Assembly (NCBI RefSeq): GCF_036711975.1
Contig: NC_091966.1
Span: 42,725,501 to 42,789,500, forward strand
DNA: 64,000 bases
Direction of reading: 5' to 3'
Origin: Onthophagus taurus
Taxonomy: Eukaryota; Arthropoda; Insecta; Coleoptera; Scarabaeidae
Shown: piece by piece, positions 1-9,407 of the stretch
Layout: the number at the start of each line of letters is the position of its first letter
Numbering within the stretch: the first letter of the stretch is position 1
Notes under the pieces: model-generated
The model's input: the letters and a program-made list of their open reading frames with translations, nothing else
The model's database searches: none
Told to the model about the DNA's origin: nothing
Made by a program: the position numbers and the translations under genes

Positions 1-63
1 TGTTACCAGCTCGAAGTCGGGAAAATTAACAACTCCTTTATATAAACATTATTAACGCAAGTT

Positions 64-603
64 TTGTTGCCCTATGTAGAAAAAGAAAAGTTTTTATTGA
101 TAATTGATTCCTGGGGAGGCCAAACAAATCCATCCTTATATGATGACATTTTTAAGGACGATAATCACCATTCAATTTGTACGTTAAAAGTGATTCCTGC
201 AAGATGTACTCCCCTCTGCCAACCTTGTGATGTTTATTTTTATAGACAAGTTAAGAACTTCATCAAACGGCTTCAAAATTGTTCCGCTTTGATAGAAAGA
301 AAGCGAGAAATTTCGGGGAGAGAAGATTGTATAAAAATTCACTCTCTTGTACATCATCAGTTGTCAGCATCTGTTTTTAACAATATGTTAAGGTATGCTT
401 GGTTTGCATCAAAACTAACTGATGATAGAGAGGTCTTTTTATATGTGAATGAAGTGTGCTTTAATTCTAATGTTCTAAAAAAACCGTGCTCTTGTAAAAA
501 CCCTACTCTATTAAGGTGCGCAGTGTGCTACGAAAATTTATGTTTTCAATGTTTTTATGATATATATCACCCTAACAATTGCTTACCTGCCACATTGATG
601 TGA
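64..603 (+). pseudogene. DDE-type transposase, C-terminal fragment
   Basis: An open frame of about 180 codons, open upstream to about position 46, with no ATG at its left end (it begins at TTG), so it is an internal or 3' piece. Residues 13-19 (IIDSWGG) look like the second catalytic Asp block of an RNase H-fold transposase. Residues 44-60 (VIPARCTPLCQPCDVYF) match the 'IPPGTTSLLQPLDV' block of pogo/Tigger-like DDE_1 transposases, as known for that family. The tail (residues 141-172) is Cys-rich with several CxxC pairs, which may bind zinc. The AG just before the open frame could be a splice acceptor, with earlier exons left of the window. The element probably lies inside the last intron of GNBP-A if that gene is intact. 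Family assignment is tentative, and it could be a domesticated gene exon. Confidence 0.5.
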
Positions 604-928
604 GTATAAATAAAATGTCTTTTTTATAAATTTGTGATGCCCTATACCATTAAATGGTAGAAGGGTTCTTGAATATATATATATATATATATATATTTCT
701 GTACTTTCCTTAACTCTTATATGTTTACTCTTGGTATTTACACAAAGAATGCGTGTTTTTCGTAGTATTTCTCAAAAGTAATTTGTTATGTCAATTGTGC
801 AGAAAACAGAACATATACATATACATGTGGGTGTAGAAAAAAGGTTTTTTGTGTTATATTACCTCACAGTACTTTACCATATTACGACTTAACGTAAAAA
901 TAAATTTATAATTAAAAAAAAAAAAAAC
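604..928. other. AT-rich non-coding stretch with (AT)n microsatellite
   Basis: No coding signal is seen. A perfect AT dinucleotide run of about 24 bases lies at 672-696, and an A-rich tract at 913-927 directly precedes the tRNA-like sequence. Confidence 0.6.
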
Positions 929-997
929 GCCGTTACCGAGGCGCGAACTCGGGGCATCCAGTCTGTAACTAGCGCCTTAACTAGCTCAGCTGCCGGA
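929..997 (-). repeat. tRNA-like sequence, probably a tRNA-derived SINE head
   Basis: On the minus strand the sequence folds like a tRNA. The T arm is a perfect 5-bp stem (CCGAG / CTCGG) closing the 7-nt loop TTCGCGC. There is an anticodon-like arm, a D-arm-like GAGCTAGTTAAGGCGC (box A-like), and GAGTTCGCGCC (box B-like). The acceptor stem pairs at only about four of seven positions, so it is not a functional tRNA. A long T run follows the 3' side on the minus strand, as a pol III terminator or SINE tail would. It is most likely a SINE head or tRNA pseudogene. Confidence 0.6.
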
Positions 998-1229
998 CCT
1001 GTTGCCACGAGCGTAAAACCAATAGGGTTGACTAGACGCACTTCACGAAACTTAAAATTTCAAAATTTTTAAAATTTATTTTCTCCAAAATGACTAGGCG
1101 TCTAATAATAGTACTTCACCAATAAGGTTTAAATATAATTTCCTACCCTTACACCAAATTTTTTCAAAATCGGAGGGTCACACGTCTGGTGGTCCCCTTG
1201 TTAGTTCTACATAGTAACAGTGCAATGTA

Positions 1230-1276
1230 AAACTAGAACTAACACTATACCTAGAACTAGAATCATTTGGGTTGGC
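1230..1276. repeat. Penelope-type terminal repeat, left half (split by BEL insertion)
   Basis: CTAG-rich sequence (ACTAGAACTAACACTATACC and onward) ending in TTTGGGTTGGC. It is the same terminal-repeat family seen at 43735-44290 and next to the PLE at 60690-63304. The matching right half resumes at 7360, so the BEL/Pao element landed inside this older repeat. Confidence 0.65.
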
Positions 1277-1555
1277 TGTTGAGAATTCGTATTTATTTAG
1301 TAGTCAATTGGGTTGCCTACCGAGTAGGGGCGTCAGCGCTTTGTTGTTAGGTGGGGACCTGCGAAGAATCGTCGTTATTTTTAGTAGCTTTTAGAACTCT
1401 GTTGTTGATGTACCGCGCTCACTCGGCTCATGTATTGAGTTCGAGTAGTAATGATAATACGTGTTTTGTTGCAATAAACGTTGATTAATGACTGTAAGCG
1501 TTTTGTTTCCGAACCATCGTGGAATATAAGACCGGTGGTCTTATGATTCGCGACA
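1277..1555 (+). repeat. 5' LTR of BEL/Pao element
   Basis: Begins TGTTGAGAATTCG and ends ATTCGCGACA. It matches 7076-7354 with two substitutions. It contains AATAAA at the CAATAAACG segment in its second half, a plausible polyadenylation signal. Confidence 0.95.
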
Positions 1556-1560
1556 TTTAG

Positions 1561-1578
1561 TGGCGACCGTGACAGGAC
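1561..1578 (+). promoter_or_regulatory. Primer-binding site, tRNA-Arg type
   Basis: TGGCGACCGTGACAGGAC lies 5 nt after the LTR. It is complementary over 18 nt to the 3' end (including CCA) of insect tRNA-Arg(UCG) as I recall that tRNA. It is the presumed start point of minus-strand cDNA. Confidence 0.8.
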
Positions 1579-1703
1579 ATGCGCGTGTTGTGTCGGCGTG
1601 AGTAAGCGTTTTCTTCTATCATCTTCTATTGTTTTTCCGGTGAATTGACCTTGCGACGGGCCGCCCGCATTTACTTTTGGTGAACGTACGCAACAAGAGA
1701 ACA

Positions 1704-4700
1704 ATGGAACAGAAGAAGAGGCACAGAGGAGTTCTCCGTAGCATGTTTACGAAAAATATTACTGAGCTGGAGAAGCATTTGGATGTCGTGGCGACAGATG
1801 ACGTCAGTGTGTCGTGGGGGCTATTACAAGATAAGCTTGACAAATTAAAGGTGGCTGATTCTGAAATTTATAACTTGATGCTCGAAAAAGACGCAACGGA
1901 GGAGGAATTATTAACAGAAATGGAGAGTGTCGAGGTTTACTTGGAGAAATTCGCCAGAGCAAATGGACGATGCCAGAAATTGATGAAAGGTAACGAATCT
2001 TCGCCAGATCAACAATCCGTTGTATCAGAGGGGAACCCAACAGGTATTCGTAGATTTAGATTACCAACTATTGCGTTTAAGACCTTTAATGGCGATATAA
2101 AAGACTGGTTACCGTTTTGGTCTCAATTTCGAAAAGTGCATGACGATCCTAACATAGATTTGAACGACAAAGTAGAGTACTTGATTCAGGCCACAGTGCC
2201 GAATAGTAGAGCTAGAAATTTAGTAGAAAGTTTTCCCGCTACCGGAGAGAATTACGAAAAAATGATCGAGTCCTTGACGTCAAGGTTTGGACGAAAGGAT
2301 TTGCAAGTCGAGGTGTATGTGAGAGAATTATTGAAACTGGTTGTACACAACGCCATCGACGAGAAAAAAATGGAATTATCAATGTTGTATGATCAAATCG
2401 AAACGCAACTACGCGCACTGGAGACATTGGACATAACTTCTGACAAGTGCGCTGCGATGATTTTCCCATTGATAGAGTCATGCGTACCCCAAGATTTATT
2501 GCGTGTGTGGCAGCGTTCGTCGCATGAAGAATCCACGACTTCCACCCAAGCGGTTACAGGGTTGGAGAAGAGGTTGGCGAGTCTAATGAGTTTTTTGAAG
2601 AATGAAGTGGAGAACGATCAACGGACTAGATTGGCTGCCGAAGGTTTTGGGTTGCGCCCCACGGCTCAGGATAGGATTTCTACAGCTGCGGGATTGATCA
2701 ACCATGGTGCAGAAAAGTGCATTTTTTGTGGGAACACACATGAAAGTGCCAACTGTTTCAAAGCACAAAAGCTGACGCTAGAAAAGAAGAAAGAGATTCT
2801 TAGCGGAAAAAAGGCTTGTTTTAAGTGTTTAAGAATTGGACATCAATCGCGACAATGCAAAGCCCGTTTGAGATGTTTAGTCTGTAGCCAATCACACGTG
2901 ATATTGATGTGCCCTGACTTACCAAAGGAAAACCGCGTCATTGAGAAGTCCAAATCGGCGAAAGGTGATAAAACGCATGACGCGACGGTAAATGAAACGT
3001 TGACATGCACCAACAGCACCAATACGCACGTATTTTTGCAAACGCTCCGAGTGAAATTATGCGGCGTTGGTGGTTCACGTAACGTAAGAGCCCTAATCGA
3101 TACGGGATCACAGAACACTTACATCCTAAAATCGACGGCTTTAGCACTGGGATATCAGTCGAAGAGAAGGGAGAAAATTATCCACTGTTTATTTGGCGGT
3201 GCTACCTCGCAGGAGAACCATGAATGCTACGAGGTGACGGCTATGTATAAGAATTATAAATGTTCATTCGAAGCCTTGTCACAATCGGTGATTTGCACGG
3301 ACATAGCTCCTGTATTCGATGGCCCATGGATGCAAGAATTAGATAGAATGGGTATTCATGTGACTGATAAGTACGACCCAGCTCCCATTGAACTCTTGAT
3401 AGGATCAGACGTCGCGGGGAGGTTGTATACCGGTAAACGGCACATTCTTAGCTCGGGATTGGTGGCTGTGGAGACTCTTTATGGATGGACTCTGATGGGC
3501 AGAATTCCCCTGAATACCTCGAGAAGTGCCACCATGACCTCAATCTCACTATTTGTTAGAGACGCGTCGATTACTAGATTGTGGCAGCTGGATGTGTTGG
3601 GTATCACTGATCCCACAGAGCATAAGTCACGCCAAGAAGTAGTTTCAGCCGCAAGAGATTTCTTTAACGAAACGGTGAAGATAAACGAAGATGGGCGGTA
3701 TGAAGTGAACTTGCCTTGGTTGGAGGCGCATCCGCCACTGCCTGATAATTACGCTATGGCTAGAAGAAGATTGGACAAAACAGTCCATAAATTGGAAGTT
3801 AACGGTCTTTTGGAATCCTATGATAATATATTTCAGGAATGGTTGAGCGAGGGGATTATAGAGGAAGTTCTGGAAGATAGCCGAACCAACGTGGCCCATT
3901 ACCTGCCACACAGACCGGTGGTGAAGGAAGATAGCGCAACCACGAAAATCCGGCCTGTCTTTGATGCCTCCGCCAAAGAAAAGAACGGACCCTCCTTGAA
4001 TCAATGTCTCGAAACAGGGCCTAATCTGATTGAACTGATTCCTAATATGCTACACCGGTTTAGGCAAAACAAGATAGGAGTGACCGCAGACATACGTAAG
4101 GCGTTCCTGCAAATTGGTGTTGATAAAGGAGATAGGGATTTTCTTCGTTTTCTATGGAGGGGCCCTGGAGATGAAATAAGAACTTATCGACACAAACGAG
4201 TGGTATTTGGTGTTAGCAGCAGTCCATTTTTACTAGGAGCTACGCTAGAGCACCATATTTCGAAGTCCTTGGATAGATGTGATGGTGGTAATCTACCTTA
4301 TTCAAGAGATACCGTGTCGAGATTGTCTAGAAGTTTCTATGTGGATAACTGCATCGCAAGTGTGCAGACCGAACAAATATTAAGGTGTTTCATCGAAGAA
4401 TCCAGCATGATTATGGAAGAGGCTAGGTTTGACTTGCGAGGGTGGGAGTTTTCTCGGCAGATTTGCTCACCTGATTATAAGCATACACCTCTTCTCGGAT
4501 TAGAATGGGATAAAAGACTGGATACGTTGAAACTTAACACAGATTTCTTGAAGGACCTGGAGAAACTATTACAGGAACCTATTACCAAACGTGTGATGCT
4601 GTCCTTGGCCCAGAGAGTATTTGACCCGATCGGCTTTACCTGTCCAGCCACATTGCTTCCAAAACTAATGCTACAAAAAACCTGGGAGAAGAAGATTGGT

Positions 4701-6989
4701 TGGGATGTTAGTGTAGACTTAGAGATAGAGGAAACTTTTCGCAATTGGGTGAAGGAGCTGAATGACTTGAGAACAATTGAAATACCTAGATGGGTACGTT
4801 CCGGCCCCGGTGAGGCAGAACAGCTGAGTGTCCATACATTCTGCGATGCTAGTCAGAATGCATATGCTGCAGTGATTTTCCTGAGAGGTGTTTATGAAGG
4901 CAAGGTTTTCATACGTCTGTTAGCAGCGAAAAGCCGGATATCGCCCTTAAAGAAAATAACCATACCTCGTTTGGAACTTTTGGCAGCCGTTGTCGGTGCT
5001 AGACTGTATGGATCAGTTAGGGATGGCTTAGCAGTGGAGGCAGACAATTACTTTTGGAGCGATTCTACCACTGTGATATCCTGGATACATCGTAATGAAG
5101 ATTGGGGAACTTTTGTCCATAACAGAGTGGCAGAGATTCGAAGAACAACACCCAGCAACAAGTGGCGCTTTGTGCCGGGAATTTTAAACCCCGCAGATCT
5201 ACCGTCCCGAGGTTGTGGTGTTAAGTTTTTGCTACACTCTAGATGGTGGGAGGGACCGCGTTGGTTGTACGGGGACCCAAAATCATGGCCCGAACATGAG
5301 GGCATGCAGTACGACGAACTTGAGATAAATAGAGAGAAAAAGAAAAAGATTACGTCGTCCTTGCTTAACACTGGTCATGAGGATGAATTGCACTTAACCT
5401 ATTTTTCCAAGTATCTGAAAACACGGCGCATGATTGCTTGGATTCTTCGGTTCGTATTCAATACTCGAAACCCCATCAACAAACGTAAAGGCGCACTCAC
5501 CGAAGAAGAAATTGGAAAAGCCGAGACATTTGTGGTGAAGCGGGTGCAGCGAGATTCATTGGACGAGAATGACAAACGTTGGAGAAACCTTCAATCCTTT
5601 AGAGATGAAAATGGCGTAATCCGCGTTAAATCAAGAGTGTTAAGAAGAAATGATGCAGAGCATTTTCGCCTACCAATACTGTTGCCCGCTAACCATCCGG
5701 TCGTGACCAATCTCATTTTTGATGCACATGTGAGGGCGTGTCATGTTGGCACGCAGGGACTTATGAGCATACTTCGTAACAACTACTGGATCCTAGGAGG
5801 ACGTCGGCCGGTACGATCCGCGATCGCGAAGTGCGTGGTTTGTAAGCGACATAACAGAAAACCTTTTGTAACGGATAACGCGCCGCTTCCGTTGGATCGA
5901 GTGCGAGATGCTGGAGTTTTTGAGATCGTAGGTATAGACTTTGCGGGGCCGTTGTTTTTAAAGACTGGGGAAAAAGCGTGGATCTGTCTTATATACCGGG
6001 CAGTGCATTTGGAACTTTGTACATCATTGACTGTCGCTGGTTTCGTGCAAGCGTTGCGTCGGTTTATCGCGAGGCGGGGTCGACCGCGCACTATTTACAC
6101 AGACAATGGTACCAACTTTGTTGGAACAGAAAACGCGTTTCAGAAAATAGACTGGCAGAAAATCACAGAGCACAGTAGTGCGGAACGTATCACATGGCGT
6201 TTCAATCCACCATCAGCACCATGGTGGGGTGGATTCTGGGAGCGACTGATAGGAGTACTGAAGCAGCTGCTGCGTAAGGTTTTGGGACGTGCCTGCTTGA
6301 ATTATGAAGAACTGTTAACCGTCTTGTGCGATTGCGAATCGGTTGTTAACTCGAGGCCTCTCACTTACATGTCTAACGATGCGGGGGAGCTGTTGCACTT
6401 GACGCCAAACACCTTTCTACGAGAGCAAGTGTATAGCGGTGTTCCTGATTGTGATGAGGTGGACAGCCAATTGCTTTGTCGAAAAGTCGCCTACCAACGA
6501 AAGTTGAGAGAAGATCTGCGCCGCAGGTTTCGTGATGAATATCTGGGCCAGTTACACCTATTACAGAAGAAGCGCTACAGCCGTCCGATAAGAGTTGGAG
6601 AGTTGGTACTTATTGGCAACGACAACGACAAGCGATTGGATTGGCCTTTGGGTCGAGTCACTGAATTGTTGTCTGGACCAGATGGACAAATTCGTTTAAT
6701 AAGAGTGACTACCGCCAGGGGACAGCTGCTTCGGCCTGTACAGCGCATCTACCCTTTGGAGTGTGCAAGCACGACAGACGATGCAACGATCGAGAGTGCT
6801 GATCAGGTGGACAACATCAGCGAGACTTCACCGGAGACGAGAAACATCAAAGGTGACGATGGGGAAGAACTGGTGTGCAAGACTGTGCGGGAAAGTGCGG
6901 GAGTGTGTAAAAGCAGAGAACCCGTAACGAAAGTTGTTGTTACGCGTAGTGGTCGCCTGACGAAAATCCCGAAAAGATTACAAGACTGA
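1704..6989 (+). CDS. BEL/Pao gag-pol polyprotein
   Basis: A single open frame of 1761 codons from the first ATG (1704); the frame is open nine codons further upstream to a TTG. From the ATG: gag-like domain (DUF1759 type, ~115-275); three zinc knuckles (~339-351, 372-385, 391-403; CX2CX3HX4C or CX2CX4HX4C); aspartic protease with DTG at ~466-468; reverse transcriptase (~700-960) with a YVDN catalytic box near 879, a known BEL/Pao variant; RNase H with FCDAS near 1046; integrase with H2C2 zinc domain (~1340-1385), core Asp in DFAGP (~1412), YTDNGTN (~1464) and WGGFWER (~1513); and a DUF5641-like C-terminal domain. No stops or frameshifts. The integrase core seems about four residues short after WICL (see findings), so activity is uncertain. 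Confidence 0.95.
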   Translation: MEQKKRHRGVLRSMFTKNITELEKHLDVVATDDVSVSWGLLQDKLDKLKVADSEIYNLMLEKDATEEELLTEMESVEVYLEKFARANGRCQKLMKGNESSPDQQSVVSEGNPTGIRRFRLPTIAFKTFNGDIKDWLPFWSQFRKVHDDPNIDLNDKVEYLIQATVPNSRARNLVESFPATGENYEKMIESLTSRFGRKDLQVEVYVRELLKLVVHNAIDEKKMELSMLYDQIETQLRALETLDITSDKCAAMIFPLIESCVPQDLLRVWQRSSHEESTTSTQAVTGLEKRLASLMSFLKNEVENDQRTRLAAEGFGLRPTAQDRISTAAGLINHGAEKCIFCGNTHESANCFKAQKLTLEKKKEILSGKKACFKCLRIGHQSRQCKARLRCLVCSQSHVILMCPDLPKENRVIEKSKSAKGDKTHDATVNETLTCTNSTNTHVFLQTLRVKLCGVGGSRNVRALIDTGSQNTYILKSTALALGYQSKRREKIIHCLFGGATSQENHECYEVTAMYKNYKCSFEALSQSVICTDIAPVFDGPWMQELDRMGIHVTDKYDPAPIELLIGSDVAGRLYTGKRHILSSGLVAVETLYGWTLMGRIPLNTSRSATMTSISLFVRDASITRLWQLDVLGITDPTEHKSRQEVVSAARDFFNETVKINEDGRYEVNLPWLEAHPPLPDNYAMARRRLDKTVHKLEVNGLLESYDNIFQEWLSEGIIEEVLEDSRTNVAHYLPHRPVVKEDSATTKIRPVFDASAKEKNGPSLNQCLETGPNLIELIPNMLHRFRQNKIGVTADIRKAFLQIGVDKGDRDFLRFLWRGPGDEIRTYRHKRVVFGVSSSPFLLGATLEHHISKSLDRCDGGNLPYSRDTVSRLSRSFYVDNCIASVQTEQILRCFIEESSMIMEEARFDLRGWEFSRQICSPDYKHTPLLGLEWDKRLDTLKLNTDFLKDLEKLLQEPITKRVMLSLAQRVFDPIGFTCPATLLPKLMLQKTWEKKIGWDVSVDLEIEETFRNWVKELNDLRTIEIPRWVRSGPGEAEQLSVHTFCDASQNAYAAVIFLRGVYEGKVFIRLLAAKSRISPLKKITIPRLELLAAVVGARLYGSVRDGLAVEADNYFWSDSTTVISWIHRNEDWGTFVHNRVAEIRRTTPSNKWRFVPGILNPADLPSRGCGVKFLLHSRWWEGPRWLYGDPKSWPEHEGMQYDELEINREKKKKITSSLLNTGHEDELHLTYFSKYLKTRRMIAWILRFVFNTRNPINKRKGALTEEEIGKAETFVVKRVQRDSLDENDKRWRNLQSFRDENGVIRVKSRVLRRNDAEHFRLPILLPANHPVVTNLIFDAHVRACHVGTQGLMSILRNNYWILGGRRPVRSAIAKCVVCKRHNRKPFVTDNAPLPLDRVRDAGVFEIVGIDFAGPLFLKTGEKAWICLIYRAVHLELCTSLTVAGFVQALRRFIARRGRPRTIYTDNGTNFVGTENAFQKIDWQKITEHSSAERITWRFNPPSAPWWGGFWERLIGVLKQLLRKVLGRACLNYEELLTVLCDCESVVNSRPLTYMSNDAGELLHLTPNTFLREQVYSGVPDCDEVDSQLLCRKVAYQRKLREDLRRRFRDEYLGQLHLLQKKRYSRPIRVGELVLIGNDNDKRLDWPLGRVTELLSGPDGQIRLIRVTTARGQLLRPVQRIYPLECASTTDDATIESADQVDNISETSPETRNIKGDDGEELVCKTVRESAGVCKSREPVTKVVVTRSGRLTKIPKRLQD

Positions 6990-7064
6990 AGTAGTTTAAG
7001 TTATAGTTTTAATTTCGAATGTTTTTTTGTGAGACACATGACCTATGTTACTTGAATGTGTCTC

Positions 7065-7075
7065 AGGTGGGAGAA
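7065..7075 (+). promoter_or_regulatory. Polypurine tract of BEL/Pao element
   Basis: AGGTGGGAGAA sits directly against the 3' LTR start (TGTTG), the expected place for the plus-strand primer. Confidence 0.8.
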
Positions 7076-7354
7076 TGTTGAGAATTCGTATTTATTTAGT
7101 AGTCAATTGGGTTGCCTACCGAGTAGGGGCGTCAGCGCTTTGTTGTTAGGTGGGGACCTGCGAAGAATCGTCGTTATTTTTAGTAGCTTTTAGAACTCTG
7201 TTGTTGATGTATCGCGCTCGCTCGGCTCATGTATTGAGTTCGAGTAGTAATGATAATACGTGTTTTGTTGCAATAAACGTTGATTAATGACTGTAAGCGT
7301 TTTGTTTCCGAACCATCGTGGAATATAAGACCGGTGGTCTTATGATTCGCGACA
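7076..7354 (+). repeat. 3' LTR of BEL/Pao element
   Basis: Copy of 1277-1555 with two substitutions, followed by TSD TTGGC. Confidence 0.95.
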
Positions 7355-7359
7355 TTGGC

Positions 7360-7465
7360 CATCTTAAGAGACGCACGATTAAACCCGAATGTTTCTAATT
7401 CTAACTTTTAGCTTAATTAACATCGACCATGAAAGCCTTCATATTTATTGTATAATTTTTATTTT
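7360..7465. repeat. Penelope-type terminal repeat, right half
   Basis: Contains AGAGACGCACG, ACCCGAATGTTTCTAATTC and CATGAAAGCCTTCATA. These correspond in order to the 3' end and the 5' start (CCGTGAAAGCCTTCGTA) of the PLE at 60690-63304 and the junction copy at 15128-15320. It is an old PLE tail-to-head junction, interrupted by the BEL element. Confidence 0.6.
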
Positions 7466-7470
7466 TATAG

Positions 7471-7653
7471 ATGATAATTACGTTAGGAGTTGGTGTTGGT
7501 GGTCATGGTATCCCTGAAGTTGAAGGAAAACCTTACAAAAATCAAGATGCAAAAGAGATGTTAAACTTTTATCTAAATAAAAACACTTATTTACAATCAT
7601 GGCAAGAAGGTAACGACTTAAAGGTTGACTACGTGAAAGTTTATGCTTTGTAA
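7471..7653 (+). CDS. GNBP-A: last exon of a beta-1,3-glucan-binding protein gene
   Basis: The exon starts after a TTATAG acceptor and encodes 60 residues from [11 protein letters not shown] to VDYVKVYAL, then TAA. It is closely similar to the last exon of GNBP-C (23357-23539), with the same intron position (expected join ...FDQE|MIIT). This is the final beta-sheet segment of the GH16-like domain. An AATAAA follows at 7691. The rest of the gene is absent between here and position 1, so either the exons lie left of the window behind an intron over 7.4 kb (now holding the BEL element, a SINE head and a transposase piece), or this is a stranded duplicate exon. The reading frame is intact, which favours a living gene. 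Confidence 0.75.
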   Translation: MIITLGVGVGGHGIPEVEGKPYKNQDAKEMLNFYLNKNTYLQSWQEGNDLKVDYVKVYAL

Positions 7654-7690
7654 GAAATTTATTTCTTGTAATTTTGATTTTCTATATTAA

Positions 7691-7696
7691 AATAAA
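7691..7696 (+). terminator. Polyadenylation signal AATAAA after GNBP-A
   Basis: AATAAA 37 nt after the stop codon, in a normal position for a short 3' UTR. Confidence 0.55.
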
Positions 7697-8520
7697 GTAT
7701 AAAAATCCGCAAGTAATATACAAAATATGAAGTGGCAGCTTATAAATAAAATTTTTTTTTTATTATTTCATCATTAATATTTGAACGTCTTGATGATAAG
7801 ACACAAAATGAATTAAAATGTTATAAAATTATGTATATAGAAATGTAAACAAAAATTGTTAAATGACTTAATTTGTCATTAAATTTTAGTTGGTAGCATT
7901 GACGTTTTGACGTATGATAATTTAATCATAACCTAAAAGTCACGAATTATTGAAAGTGACATAGAACAATAATATCAGAAAACAATATTTAAATTAAATC
8001 GTATTTGAAGAAAATTTCAAATTAAAAGGTTTTTATACCAATTAATTTGTGCTTAACGATTAATTATTTAATTATTTTTTGTAGAAAGAAATAAAAATTA
8101 AATAATTTAAATTTAAATAAAATTGAGGTTATGTTGATGTCAAATTTGCTTTTAAATATTTTGTCACAATATTTATGATTAAATTTTTCTTGATTCTTAT
8201 TATGAAGAATTATTAATCTTGTCATACCTTATTACGTTCAAGTTAAATATTATAACCCTAATTATTATAAAATACATTAATCACCGAAATCGGTGGAAAA
8301 CAAATAAAGAAATGTCAAAACACCCATGTTTACCATTCTCCAATGGTTACAACGGTATTAAAGTGTTCTCTCGGTTAAGAACTAGATTTATCTATCAGAT
8401 AAATTTATCAAGAGTTGGTAAAAGTGAGCCCTAATATAACTGATCCTTCATAATTTATTTGACATTGTACTCAGCATTTTTTAATACCTTGGAAACATTG
8501 ACTTTGCTAACATTCTTTAT
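7697..8520. other. AT-rich intergenic sequence, nothing recognised
   Basis: No open frame with recognisable content and no clear repeat structure. Short open stretches here are uninformative. Confidence 0.5.
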
Positions 8521-8524
8521 CTAG

Positions 8525-9405
8525 GCGAAATCTAGTCAATGACAGTTGTAAATAAAACTGACGTTAGCCAAGATTTTCTACCTGCGTGATTGGCAATAAT
8601 TGTAAACAAATCTGACCTTGGGCAAGATTTTTTACCTGCCTGATTGACAGTTATAAACAAATCTGACCTTGAGGAAGATTTTTACGTGCGCGATTGACAG
8701 TTGTAAACAAAACTGACCTTACCCAACATTTTACCTGAGAGATTAACAGTTGTAAACAAATATGACCTTGGGCAAGATTTTTTACCTGCCTGATTGACAG
8801 TTGTAAACAAATCTGACCTAGGGCAAGATTTTTACCTGCGTAATCGACACTTGTAAATAAAACTGACCTTACCCAACATTTTTTACCAGCGTGATTGACA
8901 GTTGTAAACAAAACCGACCTTACCCAACATTTTTTACCTTCGTGATTGACAGTTGTAAATAAATCTGACCTAGGGCAATACTTTTTCCTGCGTGATTGAC
9001 AGCTGTAAATAAAATTGGCCTCAGCCAACATTTTTATCTTAACCTTGGTAAACATTACCTTGACTGTGTCCATGGATAATTTACTTGACACTGTGTAACG
9101 TCATAAGTCTGCTCAACACTTTTTACAGTTTATTGACTTTAGTAAACATAACTGGACCTGGTAAATCATGATGACACTTCAGCTTCCATGATGCAATAGG
9201 TGCGTCCTATTAATAAGTGAGGTTATGTAATTCTAATTGAACTGTCATTGTAAAAACGAAAGTGCAATTAACATAATATATGTAACAGTATAATTAATGA
9301 AATAGAAAAACTGAGTTTCAAATGAAATTTTAAATGTACACGTTCTTTAAAAGTCGGAGTTACTGGAAATATCTATGTTTTTGAATGATAACTGGTATCC
9401 TTTGA
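8525..9405. repeat. Dispersed repeat with internal ~50-bp minisatellite, copy 1
   Basis: About nine tandem units of ~50 bp (core GATTGACAGTTGTAAACAAA, then CTGACCTTGGGCAAGATTTT) from about 8570 to 9030. A unique ~370-bp tail follows (ACCTTGGTAAACATTACCTT to ATAACTGGTATC). The whole arrangement, tandem units plus tail, recurs at 16655-17522 in the same orientation, so it is one mobile repeat with an internal minisatellite, as in Helentron/DINE-like elements. The long open frame on the minus strand is a by-product of the repeat period. Confidence 0.75.
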
Positions 9406-9407
9406 TT

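Larger units (their letters stand above)
1277..7354 (+). mobile_element. BEL/Pao LTR retrotransposon, full length
   Basis: Complete element of 6078 bp with 279-bp LTRs (TG...CA), a 5-bp target-site duplication TTGGC (1272-1276 and 7355-7359), a tRNA primer site, a polypurine tract, and one open gag-pol frame. The two LTRs differ at two positions (5' LTR TACCGCGCTCA vs 3' LTR TATCGCGCTCG), about 0.7%, so the insertion is recent. It lies in the presumed last intron of GNBP-A in the same orientation as that exon. No env-like frame is present. Pol order protease-RT-RNase H-integrase and the zinc-knuckle type are those of the BEL/Pao superfamily. Confidence 0.95.

Noticed and set aside
929-997. 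Functional tRNA gene
   Set aside because: The T arm is perfect, but the acceptor stem pairs at only about four positions and the anticodon arm is imperfect; a SINE head or pseudogene fits better.
8651-9091. Open frame of 146 codons on the minus strand
   Set aside because: It follows the ~50-bp minisatellite period; the peptide is a repeat of the same 16-17 residues and recurs, broken, in the second copy.
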